A stretch of DNA of 64,000 nt from Armigeres subalbatus (lineage: Eukaryota; Arthropoda; Insecta; Diptera; Culicidae): NCBI RefSeq assembly GCF_024139115.2, contig NC_085139.1:71777203-71841202 (forward strand), written 5' to 3'. Shown piece by piece: positions 46,935 to 59,900 of the stretch (its first letter is position 1; each line of letters starts with the position of its first letter). The translations under genes and the position numbers were made by a program. Below the pieces are notes generated by a model that saw only the letters and a list, made by a program, of their open reading frames with translations, searched no databases and was not told where the DNA came from.

Positions 46935-47645
46935 GACAGTCTACAAAGAGTCTTATGTGTGTTTATTTACTATTTGACATTTTTGGTACATGCAACCTTT
47001 TGTGACAGAAGGTCGTATACACGGAATATTGAATTTTGGCATTTTTTGTTGAAAAGGCTTTTTTTGACAATAGGTCGACGGATCGAATTTCGTTCTAAGG
47101 GAGGGTTCGTCAAATACGTCGAAATGTTTCTAAATTATATTTTATTAAATTTTTAAAATATCGGTACAATTTTTTTTCACAAACGGAACTGAATATTCTC
47201 TATCCCTTAACGTAATAAGCTCAAAAAACCCAATTTTGTTACATACGACCTATTCAAAAATCAGTCTAGAATTTTGATGTTACTAAAAAAACAAAATTCA
47301 CAGCCTGTCAACGAAGAGTCGTATGTGCTTTTTATTTTCATTTGACATTTTCTGTACATGCAACCTTTTTGTTGACAGAAGGTCGAATACACGGAATAAT
47401 GAATTTAGAAATTTTTTGTCGAAAAGGCTTTTTCTGACAATAGGTCGAGTGATTAATTTTCGTTATTCAAGAGGATTCGTCAGATACGTCGAATTGTTTT
47501 GTAATTATATTTTAATGAAATAATAAAATATCAGATTCATTTTTTTACACACAAGGGATCTCATTCTCTCTATCATATGATGTAATTAACTCAAAATGTC
47601 TGATTTTGTTACATACGACCTATTCAAAAAGCAATCTAGATTTAT
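46935..47645 (+). repeat. Two tandem copies of a ~364-bp unit
   Basis: Units starting at about 46,935 and 47,300 share gacagaaggtcg, tacacggaata, gaaaaggctttttnttgaca and tgttacatacgacctattca at a constant spacing of about 364 bp, with roughly 20 per cent divergence. They lie just upstream of the first hAT transposase exon. Function unknown. Confidence 0.75.
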
Positions 47646-47735
47646 CTTCGCTCATCTATATATTAATTTATAAAGATGAACGAAGATAATTCCTCTGTCT
47701 CCATACCAACTGTTAAACCTGTCTCCAAACGAGCA

Positions 47736-47778
47736 TGACGTCACGATTTCAATGAAAATGTTAAGGGCTGTGACGTCA
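47736..47778. promoter_or_regulatory. Two CRE-like TGACGTCA palindromes upstream of the hAT gene
   Basis: Perfect TGACGTCA octamers at 47,736-47,743 and 47,771-47,778, 156-198 bp before the inferred start codon. The first lies in gagcatgacgtcac, which recurs exactly in the MITE at 21,857-22,066. bZIP factors bind such sites; use as a promoter here is an inference. Confidence 0.35.
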
Positions 47779-47933
47779 TATACGCGTGTGCACGGCTGCA
47801 GTTGTTTTTTTTTTCCTCACCTTAGTATGTATTCATTGATCAGTAACCAAACGTCATTTATCTCTATTCATCCAACATTTCAACAACAAGTTTGTGGTTT
47901 TCTCGTGCTAAAGATAAATCCCAGAGGACAACA

Positions 47934-50900
47934 ATGAAATTTGACAAAAAACAATATTTTCATTATAATGAAACTTGCAAGACATCTCAATGCAAAGTTT
48001 GCGGCCGCATTTTAAAAGGTAATTTCATTATTAGGTGAATGGGAAAGTAGGGTAGAATACGGCATTGGTAGGGTGCGACGGTTGTTGGCACCCTCAACAA
48101 TATTTGCATTTTCCAGCAAACATACACTATTTATGAACATAATTTTGATTCAATCACACAATTTCAAGTCTAAGCTTTCATTTGAATAAGTTGTTTGTGT
48201 AAAAGTAGCAAGATTTGATGAGTTAATCATTGAAACAAATTTGCACCTTCGAAATCCTTGCCATTATTGCATTGCCAAAGAAAGCAGCGCACGAATTGCA
48301 AACTGTTACTTACTTTTTTGGATCGCCTGTTTCTCCTCTTTATTGCGTTTGACACTACAAATTAAGTACGTACACTACTTTCTACACTTTATACCACTTG
48401 ATTATTACCACAAAGAGCAAATTTATGCAATATTTGCTCTATGTTTCACTAAATAAAATCGGGACTGTTCGTTTTCTTTGACAGCAGCACACTTCGGAAT
48501 AGAGCGAGAGAATGTGTTTGTGAGCATATCAAACACACGCTAAAAAGATACCACGCACAATTCTATGTGATTTGATTTTAGCAAAAATACGAACAAAATA
48601 TCCGGCGATGGCATTTATTAAAAAAAAGTGTTAAAATACAAATGTTTTAACCCTTATGTGGCTGACAGGACCGCTTTCCTTTTGCAACTTCAATACTTTC
48701 CAAGCTCATCAAAAAAATTTTAATCATTCCCGTTCCTACATATCGCATTTCAACCATAAATAATTGCCTACTTTTAGGGTATTATTTATTATTCAACTGT
48801 GAAACGTAGTGTAAGAATGGGGTGGCTCCAGCGGCTGGATAGGACAGTGCTGTCCATTATTCAACATATGAAGACTCACGAGGTGGAATATATTGTTAAT
48901 ATACTATACTACCAGAACCGACGAACTTCGTTTTACCTAAAATTGATTAAATATATTTTTTACATTATTTAAAAGACGTTAAGTATTCGAAATTTGCAAA
49001 TTTTGGATTCCATTTTTTAGATTAATTTTCGATTAAAGCAGAAATGTGTACTTCATTTGTATGAGAGTCCCTCTTCCAGAAGAGGAGGGGTCTAATATCA
49101 TCATAAGAATCTTCATCGTTCGCTAAAACCTCTATATACAAATGTTCATGCTGTTTCCTAGTCTATAAGGGCAGACAGACAAATATTCATTCTTATGTGT
49201 ATGGATTTGGTTTCACGTAGTTTACGTCAAGCGGTCGTGTCTTGTACACAACCACCATGATTTTTTTATGAAACAAACATATCATGTAAGGACCGCAAAG
49301 AGCAAGTTGTATATTTGAAACAGGTTGATAGACTTTTGCTTACGCGACTCTAAGGTATTACAGAAGACAAAATATGTAAATCTTGGCAGCGGACAAAAAG
49401 CATATAAGTTCCCTTCTCCTAAATGGCAAACATTATTCAAATAGGTTGAAAATGGTAAAAGTAATGAAAATATCAATATCTGGGTACACGGGTACCCTAT
49501 CTGCCATTCACGTCTGATTTTTGTTGGCTTCATAAGGGTTAAATTTGTTTTACAATGTGTTTAAATGCTTTTGCCTATCTGTGTACATGACATAAAATTT
49601 ATGCCAAGGCTAAAAATTAATGTTTTGTGTTAAGCCAGTTTTCATAAACAATAAAGTTTGTTCCAAAATTGAGTGAAGCGAGATGAGCGTGCGGCCGATT
49701 AATATGAATGAATTTTACTACTGGAGGATATAAACAACCAGCATTTGGCACCAATACATTACCAGTTTTTCACTTCTATGTCTAGTTGCTAAAGGGAGCA
49801 AATCCATTGCTGATAATAGAAATTGCTATGCCAATAGAAGAAACGTTGACCTGTTACTTTATAATAAATTTACTGAGTTTGTGGTAAAAGCTGTTATATT
49901 TAGTGAACACCAATCATCAAAGAAAGAGCATACAAATGTATACCAGTTAAGCTGTACCTGTGTTTTAGTGTAATTATTAATTATTTTTACCATTCAATTT
50001 GGCGAATGTCTTAGACTGCCAAGAATAGGTATTTTCCCCTATTAATTTCCTAATTGTAATGCTTTTCCATGTACACAAGCAAGCATTCCAGTGTTGCCAG
50101 AATGAAAGCAAAGTAGACAAAAGTTCATAAATGTTAAAACTTCATGTTTATTTTAATTTTTACTTTTTTAGATTAATATTACTTGCATCAGGAATTAAAT
50201 TCTTCAATGTTCAACAATGAATAGGGTATCGAACCATTTGATCAGCACCCCCATTCCGGTTCGCAACGTTTATTATTCGAGCGCCTTACAACTGAATTAT
50301 TTATGACAATTATCTTATGACAATTGACCAATTGGTTTCTAGTATATGGATAGAATGTGCAGATTTCTAGTGATATCTAGAAAAATCAAATCATATGGTT
50401 GTATGGCGGTTATCAACGTTGCTTGCGTATGGGAACAGGGGGTGCTGCTCAAATGGTTCTCCCCATTCTCCCTATATGGATACAGAAAATTAGTGTAGAA
50501 ACGCTCAAAGATCAAGAAATGAACGACAAGTGTAGTCGGCTATTTCAGTTACCTAATATACTCAATCCAGTTGAAACCCGAAATTGGGTGCTAGCGAAGT
50601 TGGATTTTTCTCACAATCCGTACGTTAAACCTATCTTCGGAAGTGGTGCGCTGAATAGCGCTTCGCGATATGAAAACAGCGCACCACTTCCGAAGTTAGG
50701 TTTAACGTACGGATTGTGAGAAAAATCCAACTTCGCTATCCCCCAATTCCGGTTTTCAACTGGAATGAGAATATAACTTCACTAGTGGTGCGTTAATTTG
50801 ATTTGGCAAAGCTCTATCCAGTATTTTGCGCTCGATAATGGCGGCCGAGTGAGTGCCCTTTTGACATTCAAGAGGTAGAAAATATTTACATATTTCAATC

Positions 50901-53900
50901 ACAGTAGGCCTTGATTCATTGAAAATCATTGGCACTCATCCGGTATCAACAAACAAACACCGGTATCAACAAACCGGTGTCAACAAACAATACCACCATT
51001 TGGTAATTATTGCCTTTCTCGTATTTTTTGGTAAATTTCATTATTTTCTTAGGAATGAAGAAACAAGTCAATCGACAAGACAAGCCGCGGCGCCGGCCCC
51101 CAATCAAGCAATACCTACACTTGCGCTCAATGCTTTACGTGAACATCGACATCTCTCATACTCTCACCTTTCCCACTGACTGTGCACAATAACGTTCTGG
51201 TAGCATCTGTGCCCTAATACTTCACAAGCAGAGCGGCGAAAGTATCCTGACTGATTTAAGGCTTAAGGACCTCACCGTAAGGTTGAAAAAGGCCAAATTT
51301 GACCTTATGTAGGTAATTAGTGATAGAAACCCTTTAATTAATTCCGTGACAAATATCAGCACAATGACTTTATGCAGTTATTAATGGTTCGTAGCATGTC
51401 AATTGTAACAGGTCTAAGGATCAGTAAGTGTCAGTCAGCAGCTGTAAGGATAGCTCCGCCGCTCTGCTTGAGGAGTATTGTGGCAGTATCTGTCGGAATG
51501 TTATTGCGCACAGTCAGTGGGAAAGGGTAGAGTACAAGATGTGTCGATGTGCAGTGTGCACGCAGATCATTGAGCGTAATGCTTAACCCTTATGCGGCCG
51601 ACGGGGTACCCGTGTTCCTTTTTCAAATTCAAGTGGTGATATTTCAATGATTTTTTATAGCTGAAAGCTGAAACTCGGTGACATCTAAGAACTCCATAAA
51701 ATGTAGCATCTGTGAGAAAATCACGTTGATACAGTGAGGAGGGACGTGGGGAGGGGCATCTAATTTTTTTTACCACGTGGATGGCCGACAGGGTACCCGT
51801 GTTCCACTAAATTGATATTTTCATAACTTTAACAATTTTCAACCGATTTCGATAATTTTGACAGTTTTAGAAACAGAAACTCATATACTTTTTGCCCATT
51901 GTCAAGGTTTACAGTTTTTGTCAATGGTTATACAAGAAATCTTTGAAGTAAGGCTTAAGAGTCTACACACGTAACCGAAGGACTATCAACCAGTTTCAAA
52001 TATATTACATGCTCATTGCGCTTCTTAGAATAGTCGGTGTTCACCTCAGTCATCCAAAAAATCCCTGGAATAAGATCTTATGATCTGCTAACGTTACCAA
52101 AGGTCTATCGAGTAAATTCAAAAACGGTACATGCTCTTTATGGTGCTTAGCAAATAATGCTTTCACAGTATATGTTCCGAGTCATCCAATGACCTTGTTG
52201 TTTTTGTGAGTTTCAGGAAGTCTACGAACTCCATACAGTCAAGGTCTTCGGAAAAATCTCCGTAATGGAGGCGTTTATCGAAAAATAAACAAGTTGTGTT
52301 ACCCCTTCTTGGTATATGTTTGTGTTTCTTGTAGTTCTAGTTGTTGTCGTGAGTTCCAGGTTGTCTACAAACTCCATACAGTCAAGATCTTCGGATCTAT
52401 CTCCGTAATGGAGGCAGTTATCGAAAAATAAACAAGTAGCGTGACCCCTTCTTGGTATATATGTGTATTCCAAGTAGTTCTTGTTGTTGTCGAGGACTCC
52501 AGGTAGTCTACGAACTCCATAGAGTCAAGGTATGGGGTTCTACCTTGGTAACGGAGGCAGTTATAAAAGAATAAACAAGTTGTGTGACGCCTCCATGGTA
52601 TTTGTTTGTATTCTAAGTAGTTCTTGTTATTATTGGTTCCAGGAAGTCTACGAACTCCATAGAGTCAAGGTCTGTGTATCAAGCTTCGTAATGGAGGCAG
52701 TTATTGAAGAATAAACAAGTTTTGTGACCCCTTTTTGGTATATGTTTGTATTTCAAGTAGTTCTTGTTGTTGTCGTGGGCTCCAGGTAGTCTACGAACTC
52801 CATACAGCCAAGATCTTCGGATCAATCTCCGTAATGGAGGCAGTTATCGAAGAATAAACAAGTAGCGTTACCCTTTCTTGGTATATGTTTGTATTCCAAG
52901 TAGTTCTTGTTGTTGTCGTGGGTTCCAGGAAGTCTACGAACTCCATAGAGTCAAGGTCCGTGTATCAACCTCCGTAACGGATGCAGTTATTGAAGAACAA
53001 CTGGGAAGGACGGAAGGTAGCGGTTTTCCTCCAATACCTTTTGCGAACTTAATCTATCACATGTTGTGCATATGCAAAATCGAGTTTCAGACATAGCATT
53101 TAATTTCCAATCCGGCTGGCTCAATACCCGGAACATAGGCAATTAACTTTGAATGTACTGAACTCGAAAGGCGATCCCTCTTCGCTTATGTGGTCGGGTT
53201 GGGATCTGACGACCAACTGGCACAATCTCACACAACCCTACTTCATCGAGCGCCGTTGGTAATGAAGCAAGTGTGTAGGAGCCAGATAATACTAAATACT
53301 CATCCTACTTGGTTGGCATTGTACAAAAACATATATTAGAGAGTTAGTTCTGAGAATGTATTGCGAGAGTTCGGCTACATGCCCGGTGCTGTGAATTTGG
53401 TTTCATCAGTACCCGGCTAAGCTGCGGAGGACGACGGAAGTCCTTCGTAGCTTAGTAGGGAAAACACCTGTCTAGCGTACTGGTTTCGTGGGATCAAACC
53501 CCACCGAAGTTCTGTAAATCAATCTCCGTAATGGAGGCAGTTATCGAAGAATAAACAAGTTTTGTGACCCCATCTTGGTATATGTTTGTATTCCAAGTAG
53601 TTCTTGTTGTTGTCTTGAGCTCCAGATAGTCTATGAAATAGAGTCAAGGTCGATGGATCAACCTCCTTAATGGAGGCAGTTATTTGAAAATAAACAAGTT
53701 GTGAGACCCCTTCTTGGTATATGGTTGTATTTTAAGTAGTTATTTCCATTGTCGTGGGCTCCGTAGCAAGGCAAAATACGTGAATGGAATCCGTATTTTT
53801 TTGTCGAAGAGACTTACAAACTTATTAACAGGTATTCATAAATGATTCATAATAAGCTACAGGCAGTGAAGGGTTAGGCAAAATCAGGGGTAGACAAAAT

Positions 53901-56900
53901 CTGGGAGTGACAAAATCGGGTCAACCTCATCTGAGTGAATGTACGCATTCCTAGTACAGTAGCCGTTCGATAACTGTAAAATGTTTACTTTTCAGTTATT
54001 GAATGCCGTTCGATAACTGCAACGCACTCTAGACGTCAAACTGTTGTCAATCGACGTCAGATGCAATAAAAGTGCATCTAAATGTGCAGCGCAATGCAGC
54101 TGTCATTGAGTCTGACATCGGTTTGAAGTTTAGCGGTCCGATAACTGTAAAACGGTTGCAACTATCGAATTGCAGTTTAAAAGCATTGCAGTTAAATGAC
54201 TTGCAGTTATCGAACATCTGCTGTAGTTTTTGTTTTTGCCATGGTACTAGGTAGTCTATGAACTCCATATAGGAATGATCTGCAGATCAACCCACGAACG
54301 GAAGGCTATTGGTATATGTTTGCATTTCAAGTAGTTCAAGTTGTTGTCATTAGCTCTGGGCAGTTATTGAAGAATAAACAAGATGTGAAACCTCATCTTG
54401 ATATATTAGCATTCCAAGTAGTTATTGTTGTCTTGTTGTTGTTGGTTCCAGGTAGTATACAAACTTCATTCATATCCCTAATATGAAGTTGTCTATTCTT
54501 TGGAAATGCAAAATGCAAATAAATTGGAACGATACAACTTCACGCCGAGAACGCGAGGGAAAAAACGGGCTAATATCGCAAAGATCATGTACCATATTAA
54601 AATTAGATTGAGAACACTCCTCACGGAATCCAAGTTTCAAAGTGCTCGCGTTTTCGGAGGCACACCAATCGATACGGAGGCGGCGCACAACTGTCATTTT
54701 TGTTGATTTAGCTTTGCTGCGTCGTAGCATGCGTGAAATAATAAAATGACAGTTGTGCGTTACTCCGTATCGAGTGGTGTGCCCTGAAACGCGAGCACTT
54801 TGAAACTTGATTCCGTAAGGAGTGACTTTAAAGACCCTCTAGATATTCGTGTAAGCCTAGAAGTCTTGCTCCATAAATTTCTAGGATGACCATTAGCATA
54901 TGACATGAACGCTTTTTATTCTAGAACCCCAAAGGCATGTACCAAATTTAAAACAGGCTCTGGTGTAGATCCTAATGCCTTACTCCAGGGTTTGACCATG
55001 CACATTTGAAATGGGTGCATTCTATTCTACGTACCATAAAAGGCATGTATAACTATTCAAATAGGCCGAAAGAGCTCTGGTTACGCGTGAAGTTCTTGAG
55101 GATTGTTCAAGTGCAATGAAAGCGGTATATTCTATGTACCACAAAGGGCATATGCCACTTTTGAAACAATCCAAAAGGTATCTGGTTACGTGTGAAGATT
55201 CTGAGGCCTATTCTAACATTTTCTTGGAAGACCATAAACATATGCAATGGACGTATTCTATTCTATGTACCACAAAGGGTATGTACCACTTTTGAAACAA
55301 GCCAAAAGATCTCTGGGTACCCATGCAGATTTAAAGGCCTATTCCAGGGTTTTCTTGGATGACCATGAACCTATGCAATGGACGCAATCTATTCTATGTA
55401 CCACAAAGGGCATGTAACACTTTTGAAAAAAACTGATAGATCTTTGGTTACGCGTGTAGATCTTAAGGCCTTTTCCAGGGTTTTCTTGGAGGACCATGAA
55501 CATATGCAATAAAGGCGTTCTATTCTATGTACCACAAAGGGCATGTACCAGTTTTGAAACAATCTAAAAGATCTCTGGTTACGCGTGTAGACCTGAAGGC
55601 CTTTTCCAGGGTTTTCTTGGACGACCATGAACATATGCAATGAAGGCGCCAGAGGACTTATCCGAGAGATTTCTTCGATAGCGCAAAACATATGTAGTGA
55701 TCACATTTGATTTCAAGATGCGCAAAAAGCGTGTACCAGTTTTGAGACAAGTCCATAGACCCATGGTTATGAGTGTAGACCTTAAGGCCTTACTCCAGAG
55801 ATTTCTTGGATGACTCGGAAAATATACTGTGATCGCATTCTATGCTAAGTACTACAAAGAGCATGTACCGTATTTGAATTTGCATAATAGGCCTTTGGTT
55901 ACGCGAGTAGATCTTTAGGCTTTACTCCAGAGATTTCTCGGATGACTAAGACCTCATTTCAGGGATTTTTGCATTACCCGAAGCATATACTGTGAACACC
56001 TTCAATTCTAAGAAGCGCAAAGAGCTTGTAGCATATTTGAAACTGGTTGAATGGACTTTGGTTACGCGTGTAGACTCTTAAGCCTTACTTCAAAGATTTC
56101 TTGTATAACCATGGGCATAAGCTGTAAACCTTGACAATGGGCAAAAAGTTTCTGTTTCCAAAACTGTCAAAATTATCCAAATCGGTTGAAAATTGTTGAA
56201 GTTATGAGAATATCAATTTAGTGGAACACGGGTACCCTGTCGGCCATCCACGTGTGTTTTTTTTGTTGGCCGCATAAGGGTTAAAAGTCCCCTTTTAAAG
56301 TATTGCTTGATTGGGGGCCGGAGGCGATTGGATAGGGGAAACGGAGTTTATTTTAATGCATTTAGCGTTGTGAACCCGGCCTGATACTACCTGGCTATCG
56401 CCTCACGCAGGTGTCCGGTTTCAAATTTCTTTTCCCTTAGAAAAACATATTATAATCACCATTGATTTGTCCATTTCTTGTGGTTTCATTCCTAGAAAAG
56501 AGAATATTATAAAAAAGGATGAAAAAAGTACCAAATCCTTGAACAACATAGAAGAAATACTTGACATTTGTTTATTTGTTGATACCGGGTGAGTGCCAAT
56601 GTTTTTCAATGAATCAAGGCCTACTGTAATTGAAATATGTAAATATTTTCTACCTCTTGAATGTCAAAAGGGCACTCACTCGGCCGCCATTATCGAGCGC
56701 AAAATACTGGATACAGCTTATCTTTAGCGAAAAGTTTAAAAATTTAGTATAATGGAGGCACTAATTTTTATTTTGCATTTGATTTGCATTCGATGGGGAA
56801 TTGTTCCCCATTTCCCATTCCTGTTGAAAATTGACCAATTCGGACTATGGGCTTGAAAGTTAATAAATTTCAAAATCTGTATACGAAAAATCATTGTCAA

Positions 56901-59900
56901 TCAATCAAAAATCAATCACTTATCTGATTTGCTCGCAACAAGTTGAGTTCTGTTGAGTTCGACATTTATTACACTGAGCACCAACGAATGCAAAAAAAAT
57001 GTATATCCACCTTTCAGAGTTATTTAAGACTTTTCTCATATGTTTGTCAACTCTTTTGCATGAACGAGAAAGGCATTTTCACCGCTAGGTGGATAAATTA
57101 GGGTTTTTTTTTCAATTCTCACTGTAACTGTTCAACGGCTTCTTATTTTAAACTAGATACGAAATGCAACATTGAAAGTAAGGCATAGAGGAAAGCTTAT
57201 ATGGGCCGAAGCCTGCGTAGCGTTTAATCAACACCACGTGTACAGAAATACAAACAGTTTATGTGGTTCGAATTTTCTTTTAGGTAACCTGTCGTTTAAC
57301 CTCAAGCGCCATTTGACCATAATGCATAAAGGCCTTGGTATTGAACCTTCTACTAGCACAAACAGAAGGGCAAGAAGATTGGTATCCATCGACTCCCTGC
57401 TGCCGTCTGGAACTACTGTGCATCAGAGTGACACAACGAAAAAGCGAATTCAAGTATTTCTTACTGCGGCAAAAGTGAAAACCTCGTGTGTGGAAATGAT
57501 GGCCAATGACGCCGTATCTTATCGATTCTTCGAACAAGCAGGATTTAAAGGCTTGACCGAAGGCATCCAGCATGAATTAAATTTATGTATCAACAGAAAA
57601 TCGGTTGTTACTTGGGTGCAAGAAGCTGCGGATTGCATTAGATTTAGAATAGCGAAACTTTTAAAGAAAAGGCTTTTTAATATAATCGTGGACGCGGCGA
57701 GCCGCTTTGGACGAAGTGTGTTATGCATCACAGCACAGTTCGTGGATGCAGGAAAAATAGAACTCTTCTGTTTAGGAATGAAGGAAATGAACGTTCGTCA
57801 CACTGCCCATAATATTGCTGAAGAGATCAAATCTGTATTGGCGCTTTATAACCTCGATATTCTGCAAGTTTATTCTGTATCAAGCGACAATGCGAGCAAC
57901 ATGATAAGTGCAGTCCGTGTTCTCACTGAGCAACAGAAAGAAGAGATGAGAGACATGCTATCACTCCGAAGTGAACTTGATACAGAATTAGATGATCAGC
58001 TGGACTTCTTCAATGCAGGTTACGGTAAGTTTAAACTAATTCTATAAACCATCATTTTGAAACACTGATATTAAATCATCGATACTTTATGTTTTTTGTT
58101 TCTTTATTAACTCGAATAAGCAGAAACTATGTTCGCTGCAGTAATGAAGGTGGGGCGTAGGGGTAAAACAAACAGGCAGGGTCCCGTATGATTGCAATCG
58201 GGACTATCTTGATATGCTTTCAATTGACCTTCCTATTTATTTTTCGGCTAGAACCCAGAATTCTCGCTTAACTTTTCAAAAGGTCCTAAGTAACATTTTT
58301 TTTCATGAATTAATTTGAATAGCGCAATCAAAAGCTTTCATGTTGTTCTGTTGATTGCGCTATTCAAATTAATTCATGAAAAAATGTTACTTAGGACCTT
58401 TTGAAAAGTTAAGCAAGAATTATTTTCAAAATAGAGGCCTAAAAAATATGGATTTTTTGGGAAAGTTGACTTTTAATAAGTCGAAGTTATAATAAAACAA
58501 GATAGAAATGTTGATGCTTAAGGGCAAAACTTTTTTTTCATGTTTCATTACATTTGAATAATAAAAATTACTCTGTTTATTGCTAATGTGTTTTATTATA
58601 GCTGATGTGCGATGGTGATGTAATTTTTGACGAACAGTGTCTAAGCTTTTAAATAAGAAAAGACGCAATAATCCTGTGTTACCCTGAATGGGTCACAATT
58701 ATTTTTCTTCATAATTTTCGAAAAAAAAGCAGTAATGAAAAGTTTTCTTTGTTACATCTTTGTTTATTTGCATACATTCATCTGACACTTTGGTGGTCTT
58801 AATGAACAGTTTTGACGCTGTTTAGTATGATAAGTGATACCAGCGTTCTCACGCTTTGAATATTAGAATGCAAAGAACATAATGTTTGGCAAAGACTCTT
58901 AAACTAGCACTGGTAGGAATAAGTTATTAAGATAATGCTAAATGTGATTGTGATTCAAATTAATTGAATAAATTTGTGTGATTAAAAATAAGGTGGGTAC
59001 AAAAATCAGCTGTTCTTGCACAGGGAACCAACAGATGTTTGCTTGGGACTAGCACACATCTTCAATGTACAAGTACTGGTGATCTCATTTGTTAGGTCAT
59101 ACTGGCGCCTGCCACGTCAGAATGCAAGTCAATGTATGGAAGGGGGAGGAAATGTTGATGCAATCACTCGCCCACTGCAAGCCGAATATACCCTGCACTT
59201 GCCACGAGTTCATGCGGAATTTGTTGGAATTTTTGGGTTAGGTTCGAGAGGCAGAGGCCCGTCTTGGTTAACGAGCTGCCAATGTGATAGATAGGAGAAA
59301 GCAACTGATGGATTTTCTAATTGGATGTAGGAAACGAGCTGTTTTCAATTCTAGCAGATTACTGCTAGAATACTCAAGTTGAAGGTATAGGAAAAGCAAT
59401 GGAAACGGTATGGAAGTCCATTTCCAGTTCTAGCGATTGTTAAAACATGATAATTATAGAGAAAGATACAAAGTAGGAGAATGGAACGGACCTGGGATTG
59501 AACCCACGACCTCCTGCGTATGAGGCAGAAGCAGTAGCCATATGACTACCAAGCCCGTCTCAAATACCGTCTTAATTCCTCTAAAATACAAAAACTAAAA
59601 TTGAATAGCATAAAATTTGAAGATGGTCCAGTGTTTAAGAGACTGTAAAGGTGTTCGGCCATACGGCACACTATTTTTTGTACACACATACACGCTCACA
59701 TCCACACATATAGCCTAAACAGACGAATAGAATTTTTTGGATTTGGGCAATGGATTTGGAGGGCTGTATGACCCAAGTACTCTGAAATAAACATTTTTTT
59801 CATATATGTGGAAATGGGATTTTAGGGGAACAGTTAGATACTTAATAAAAAAATCCCTAAAAATGGGGTTTGCCCATTCTTTTTTGGTAAGAATAATTGT

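Larger units (their letters stand above)
51587..56280. mobile_element. 4.7-kb TTAA-flanked element built of minisatellites
   Basis: Termini CCCTTATGCGGCC and GGCCGCATAAGGG, with TTAA at 51,583-51,586 and 56,281-56,284. The inverted ends (51,770-51,925; 56,125-56,270) share ggccgacagggtacccgtg and continue into inverted copies of the 131-bp repeat. Between them are two tandem arrays (143-bp units, 52.2-53.76 kb; 131-bp units, 54.84-56.12 kb), a SINE-like insertion and a foldback MITE. It is piggyBac-like by ends only. Confidence 0.75.
50810..56718. mobile_element. Long-terminal-inverted-repeat element (5.9 kb)
   Basis: The arms at 50,810-51,115 and about 56,297-56,718 are inverted and share tatccagtattttgcgctcg, cggccgagtgagtgcccttt, tacagtaggccttgattcat (C for T once) and ggcccccaatcaagcaatac. 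The right arm carries extra sequence. Inside are a foldback MITE and the 4.7-kb TTAA element. No protein was recognised, so it looks non-autonomous; TSD unresolved. Confidence 0.75.
48019..57283 (+). other. 9,265-bp first intron of the hAT gene, filled with nested elements
   Basis: Donor aaag|gtaattt, acceptor ttcttttag|gtaac. Its contents, in order, are a TTAA-flanked MITE (48,651-49,538), a palindromic MITE (50,567-50,763), a long-TIR element (50,810-56,718) and a decayed satellite unit (about 56,745-57,110). Unassigned DNA is at 48,019-48,646 and 49,543-50,566. The bounds are inferred from splice motifs and from continuity of the BED finger across the junction. Confidence 0.75.
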
